Below, one piece after another: positions 56,605-60,000 of a DNA stretch of 60,000 nt (position 1 is its first letter; each line of letters opens with the position of its first letter). This stretch comes from Zygnema cylindricum (taxonomy: Eukaryota > Streptophyta > Zygnematophyceae > Zygnematales > Zygnemataceae). Made by a program: the position numbers and the translations under genes. Below the pieces are notes generated by a model, which saw nothing but the letters and a program-made list of their open reading frames with translations, was not told where the DNA came from and did no database searches. Location of the stretch: the NCBI GenBank assembly GCA_037447655.1, contig JBBHKE010000271.1:374001-434000 (forward strand), in the 5' to 3' direction.

Positions 56605-57099
56605 AGTAACAGGGTTACAAGGTTGAGTACTTAGTGGCTAGAAAACTAGGCTGCTATAGTTGCGGTTGCAGAGCAACGTAGCTGCGATTCCAGATCAGAG
56701 CAACATGGCAGCATAGCAACTTAGTAGAATAGCGTAGCGCAGCATAGCAACGCAGCGTGGCAGTATAGCAACGTCGTGGAATGTAGATTTCACTGTATAG
56801 TTCTAGAAAGATATTTTGATAGATCTCGGTTGACTATGAAGGTCCACGTGTACACTTGTACAGTGTTAGGTTGACTAGCAGCTAGTTAGTTTAAATAGTG
56901 GAGCAGACGTAGTAAAAAGATAGACTCTTTGAGTAGACCCTTGCAGTGAGTTGTCAACTTGTTATCTTCCTCCCGATTAATAAAAATTGACATTCATTTG
57001 TGAGTGTTGTGTACTCGTGCTATTGCTACGGGGAGATCCTTGGAGTCTTTCCGCTCTGCATTATAGTGTGTTGTGGGCTATTATCCTTGTCCTTTTACA
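56605..57099 (+). repeat. Gypsy 3' LTR
   Basis: Starts AGTAACAGGG (TG expected, so one change) and ends TTTTACA. The first 70 bases match 30781-30848 closely; the rest matches 31380-31932 with much divergence (AGCAACGTAGC motifs, CTTTCCGCTCTGCATTATAG). Strong divergence between the LTRs marks an old insertion. Confidence 0.88.
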
Positions 57100-57104
57100 C
57101 CGCA

Positions 57105-57367
57105 GTTTTGTAACCGTAAATGTTCGCCGACCGTGTGAATTGCTAATTTTATTATGACGGTCGACATCCGCAAGCGCGGCAAAATTTTAAGCGTTAAACA
57201 ATATTTTGAAAGTCAAAGTTGTCCAACCGATTGATCGTCAAATTTGTACTCAATGGTACTTTATTTGTACCAATATGTACTTCAAACGTACAATTTTTGA
57301 CAAAGTGATGTAAGTGATTGTGTGCAACCAAAACAATCACTCTCATGATCAATTCCCTTTAAAATTA
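57105..57367 (-). repeat. Right arm, outer part, of the foldback element
   Basis: Inverse of 28399-28660 (CCGACCGTGTGAATTGCTAA, TTATGACGGTCGAC, TCATGATCAATTCCC). The gypsy element separates it from the rest of the right arm at 30780. It ends CCCTTTAAAATT. Confidence 0.85.
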
Positions 57368-57519
57368 AGCGTGTTCTGTACGGTACGTGGTGTATCGCTA
57401 TGAAATTTTTCTTTGCCACTTCAGTTTACGTTTCTTTGTGCGCAAGTGTCCAATTCCACATTTTTAAAACAGCTCGAAAGGTCATTTCGTTGCCGTTCCA
57501 CTACACATATGCAAATCAG

Positions 57520-57893
57520 AAATTTTGCGGCTAGTTTAAATGCCAACACAAGCTCTCAAGGTGGGGCTCAGGTAAAGCGAGAGTGTGTATGCGTGCAATA
57601 CTTCTATTTACATGTGGTTGCTGCAGTTTTGTTAGCGTAAACCTTGGTCGGCTGTGTGAATTGTTGATTTTCTTATGACGGTCGACGTTCGCAAGCGCGA
57701 CATCTTTTTAACCGGTGGTTACAACATTTCACAAGTCAAATTTGTTCGACGGATTGGCTGTGAAACCTAAACTCAAAGGTACATAACTTATACTAATTTG
57801 TACTTAAAATGTATAATTTTTGACAAGTTGACGCAAGTGATTGCACGAAGCAAAAATTGTCATTGCGATTACCAATTCCCTTTGAGTGTTTAA
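57520..57893 (-). repeat. Second, diverged foldback arm
   Basis: Parallels the right arm: AATTTTGCGGCTA, GCTCTCAAGGTGGGGCTCA, TTTACATGTGGTTG, TTATGACGGTCGACG, ending CCAATTCCCTTT. It is well diverged from 57105-57367. No partner in opposite orientation besides 28399-28731 is visible, so it is a truncated second member of the family. Confidence 0.65.
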
Positions 57894-58096
57894 TCAAATA
57901 GAATTTTGTTTTTCGGGCTATTAGCGCATACGACAAGACAAATGAAATGCTCTCTGTTACTGTTATGAATGGACATTTGTCCTAGGGCGTAATTTTCTTC
58001 GGTACATAGTGCAACATGTTATGTTGTCCGGAACCAAAAAGTGAAGCGTCACCAAGATCTCCTATTAGGTTTACACCAATAGTAATATACATAGGG

Positions 58097-58598
58097 CAGA
58101 GGTCGCAATAGTCAAAATTTCCGATACTCGAATTTGACATTTTATTTTTTTTCAAAATTTGAAGACCCCAAATCCGCCCGCGTTATGTCACGTTTCTTAA
58201 TTGTTACCCGGTGCCAGATACGCATTTACGAAACAAAAAGTTAACTGTAACTCGATTTCTCGCGGCTACACGTACTCGCCCGTGCCCAAATAAGTACAAA
58301 ATTAGCGGTACATCTCCCTCATACTTTCCATAATACCAAGTGTACAAAATACAATAGTGTTGTATAATATGGACAATCCTGTATTGTACAGTATTGTAGT
58401 GGATCGTATCTACGAAACCTTCAATTTTCTTCGTTTTTTGCTTACCCGGCCCGTACCCGAATTGGTTTTTTTTTTTTTTTAAACATCTGGCCGGATCCGG
58501 CCGGCCCGCAAAATTTGGCACCTGAATTCGTTCCGGATCCTACGCGGCCGGTCTGGTTCCGGTCAGGTACGGATTCGGGTACCCGATTGCGACCTCTG
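58097..58598. mobile_element. hAT-like element with perfect 8-base duplication
   Basis: ACATAGGG flanks it exactly (58089-58096 and 58599-58606). The ends CAGAGGTCGCAATAG and, reversed, CAGAGGTCGCAATCG are inverted repeats of 13 bases. 8-base duplications and ends starting CAG.GGT are hAT features. It is 502 bases, non-autonomous; the GC-rich CCGGCC part near 58490 and the T run at 58467 have no evident function. Confidence 0.82.
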
Positions 58599-58740
58599 AC
58601 ATAGGGAATTGTTCCGCGATACTCGCTACAGTACTGGTATTAATTTTGTCTTCGATATGCAATACTTCAATTATTTCCGTATCGAGACGGATAGCCGATA
58701 TATGACCCCTAATAATATACAATAGCCGTACGAAACATTT

Positions 58741-58848
58741 CTCAAAGATTTGCAAGATTTTGCTAATCTGACTGATTTGAAGTCGAAAGCACATCTCAAA
58801 GATTTGCAAGATTTTGCTAATCTGACTGATTTGAAGTCGAAAGCACAT
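58741..58848. repeat. Exact 54-base tandem duplication
   Basis: Two identical 54-base units starting CTCAAAGATTTGCAAGATTT. Zero differences between copies implies a very recent duplication or an assembly duplication. 54 is a multiple of three, but no gene is recognised here. Confidence 0.95.
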
Positions 58849-59012
58849 TATACGTATCCACGTGTCAGATATTCTACGTGAGTACAACTGGCACCTACAA
58901 TTGTCGTTTTAGGCCATTTTCAGATTCATTAATTCAACGTGAACAGGGATACGAGACCGTCGAGGACATTTATTACCAAAACCTCACAACATTGTACCAA
59001 GTTCGTATCTAA

Positions 59013-59515
59013 CATAGTTGTTCAAATCGCGCGATTTTTTCATTTTTTCCGATTTTTACGTATTATTCGTGACTTTAGAAAAACTATCGGAAAACTGAAC
59101 GGACAATTTACGGAAACTGTACGGTATTTTACGGAAACTGTATGGTATTTTATGGGAACTGTACGGTTTTGTACGGCAAATGTACGGACTTTCACGAAAA
59201 GTTACACTACACTCCGTAGTACTTTCTGTCTGGTAAACTGAACAGAAATTTCACGGGAAATGTAAGGAATTTTGCCGAAAATATACGGCCTATTACGAAG
59301 AGAGACGGAAATTGCACGGAAAATGTACAAACTGCGGTACACGTAAAATTCATTTTTTTTTACATGTTCGGAATAGTACGGATTCACAATCACTAATGAT
59401 ATTTTCAAATCAACCTCTCCGATTTCTACGTATTATTCGCGTGTTTGAATCGTGCGATTTCTACGTATTATTCGCGTGTTTGAATCGTGTGTAAAATACG
59501 ATTTGAACAACTATG
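59013..59515. mobile_element. hAT-like MITE X
   Basis: The ends CATAGTTGTTCAAATCG and CGATTTGAACAACTATG are perfect inverted repeats. The 8-base flanks GTATCTAA (59005-59012) and GTATCTAG (59516-59523) fit a hAT duplication with one change. The interior has a 22-base tandem repeat at about 59106-59170. Confidence 0.72.
59106..59170. repeat. 22-base tandem repeat
   Basis: About three copies of a unit like TTTACGGAAACTGTACGGTA with small changes, inside MITE X. The TACGG motif recalls the decayed satellite at 1176-1975. Confidence 0.75.
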
Positions 59516-59524
59516 GTATCTAGG

Positions 59525-59823
59525 CATAGTTGTTTAAAACACATTTTACGCACGATTCAAACACGCGGATAATACGTAGATATCGGAGAGGTCTATCTGA
59601 AAAAATCGAAAAAATCGTAAAAATCGTTAATGCAACGTATCTTTTCGTCAAATTCTGTACATTCTCGTAAAAAACCGTACAGTTAACTTAAAATACTCTA
59701 CAAATTCCGTAAATTGTCTGTTCAGTTTACCGGACAGAAAGTACATCGCGCTTTTTTCAAAAGCCACAAATAATGCGCAGAAATCGGAAAAAATGAAAAA
59801 ATCGCTCGATTTGAACAACTATG
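59525..59823. mobile_element. hAT-like MITE Y, abutting X
   Basis: The perfect 8-base duplication TATCTAGG flanks it (59517-59524 and 59824-59831). Ends CATAGTTGTTTAAA and TTTGAACAACTATG. Y's left half resembles X's right end and Y's right end resembles X's left end, so the two lie in opposite orientation and the pair forms one large inverted repeat. Confidence 0.75.
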
Positions 59824-59831
59824 TATCTAGG

Positions 59832-60000
59832 CTTAAAACAATGAGAAATATCGTAATTATACGGAACGAGTGGAATATCGCCCACAATACAGTATTGCGA
59901 TACAGACCTGAATCGGCGATACGAGTATGTTTTACAATTCTATATTACATCCTTTCACAACAACAGTAACACCAATATCGTAAAATACAAGGTTTTAACG
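59832..60000. other. Window end, nothing recognised
   Basis: AT-rich sequence with no ORF or repeat end that I can support. Confidence 0.5.

Larger units (their letters stand above)
30781..57099 (+). mobile_element. Ty3/gypsy chromovirus carrying three nested copia elements
   Basis: The 5' LTR begins TGTAACAGGG and the 3' LTR ends TTTTACA. The flanks are TCGCA (30776-30780) and CCGCA (57100-57104), a 5-base duplication with one change. Order: LTR, tRNA-iMet binding site, gag, protease, RT/RNase H, integrase, chromodomain, extra ORF, LTR. The order RT before integrase and the chromodomain mark a chromovirus. It has about eleven in-frame stops and at least one frameshift, so it is dead. Net length without nested elements is about 8.2 kb. 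It is itself inserted in the foldback right arm. Confidence 0.92.

Overview
The window looks like nuclear DNA of a streptophyte (land-plant lineage). The evidence is a receptor-like kinase gene with about 24 exons, most LRRs encoded one per 69- or 72-base exon, plus a plant-style chromodomain Ty3/gypsy element and three Ty1/copia elements. The AT-rich, transposon-dense background would fit a seedless plant (bryophyte, lycophyte, fern or charophyte). I cannot name the organism from sequence alone. One 93-base run of N shows it is an assembly.

Layout. Positions 1-9,740 hold no recognisable host gene. They contain a solo copia LTR with a perfect target duplication (124-1170), a decayed short-period satellite, a (TA)n tract, and a chain of small inverted-repeat elements flanked by TA, two of which share one TA dinucleotide. 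Positions about 10,350-24,367 hold the one well-supported host gene, an LRR receptor kinase (+ strand): LRR ectodomain, Pro/Thr linker, membrane segment, kinase. Copies of a 180-200 base TA-type MITE lie upstream of it and in its introns. From 24,368 to 27,640 I see little. A decayed C-terminal fragment of a transposon polyprotein lies on the minus strand at 27,660-28,212.

Positions 28,399-57,367 form one nested stack. The outermost and oldest layer is a long-arm inverted-repeat (foldback) element. Its left arm carries a Harbinger-like element (TTA duplication). Its right arm carries a Mutator-like MITE (9-base duplication) and a Ty3/gypsy chromovirus (30,781-57,099). The gypsy element in turn holds three copia elements: A (36,356-42,553, +) inside the chromodomain codons, B (43,070-48,851, +) in the tail of pol, and C (49,641-55,993, -) inside an extra ORF after pol. 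All three copia insertions have exact 5-base target duplications. LTR divergence suggests A is youngest, B and C older, and gypsy older still.

The most interesting observation is in the copia elements. Right after the 5' LTR of A and C is GGTTATGGGCCCACC (one mismatch in C), complementary to the anticodon arm of plant initiator tRNA-Met instead of its 3' end. This is the half-tRNA priming arrangement known from Drosophila copia and yeast Ty5. The AUG that pairs with the tRNA anticodon is an in-frame Met codon of gag, and the first in-frame AUG lies even earlier, inside the LTR. The enclosing gypsy element uses the ordinary 3'-end site of the same tRNA. The 3' LTR start codons are therefore free to make chimeric ORFs with flanking DNA, and copia A does this with the broken gypsy chromodomain.

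Positions 57,100-60,000 hold the outer foldback arm, a second diverged arm copy, a hAT-like element with a perfect 8-base duplication, an exact 54-base tandem duplication and two adjacent hAT-like MITEs in opposite orientation.
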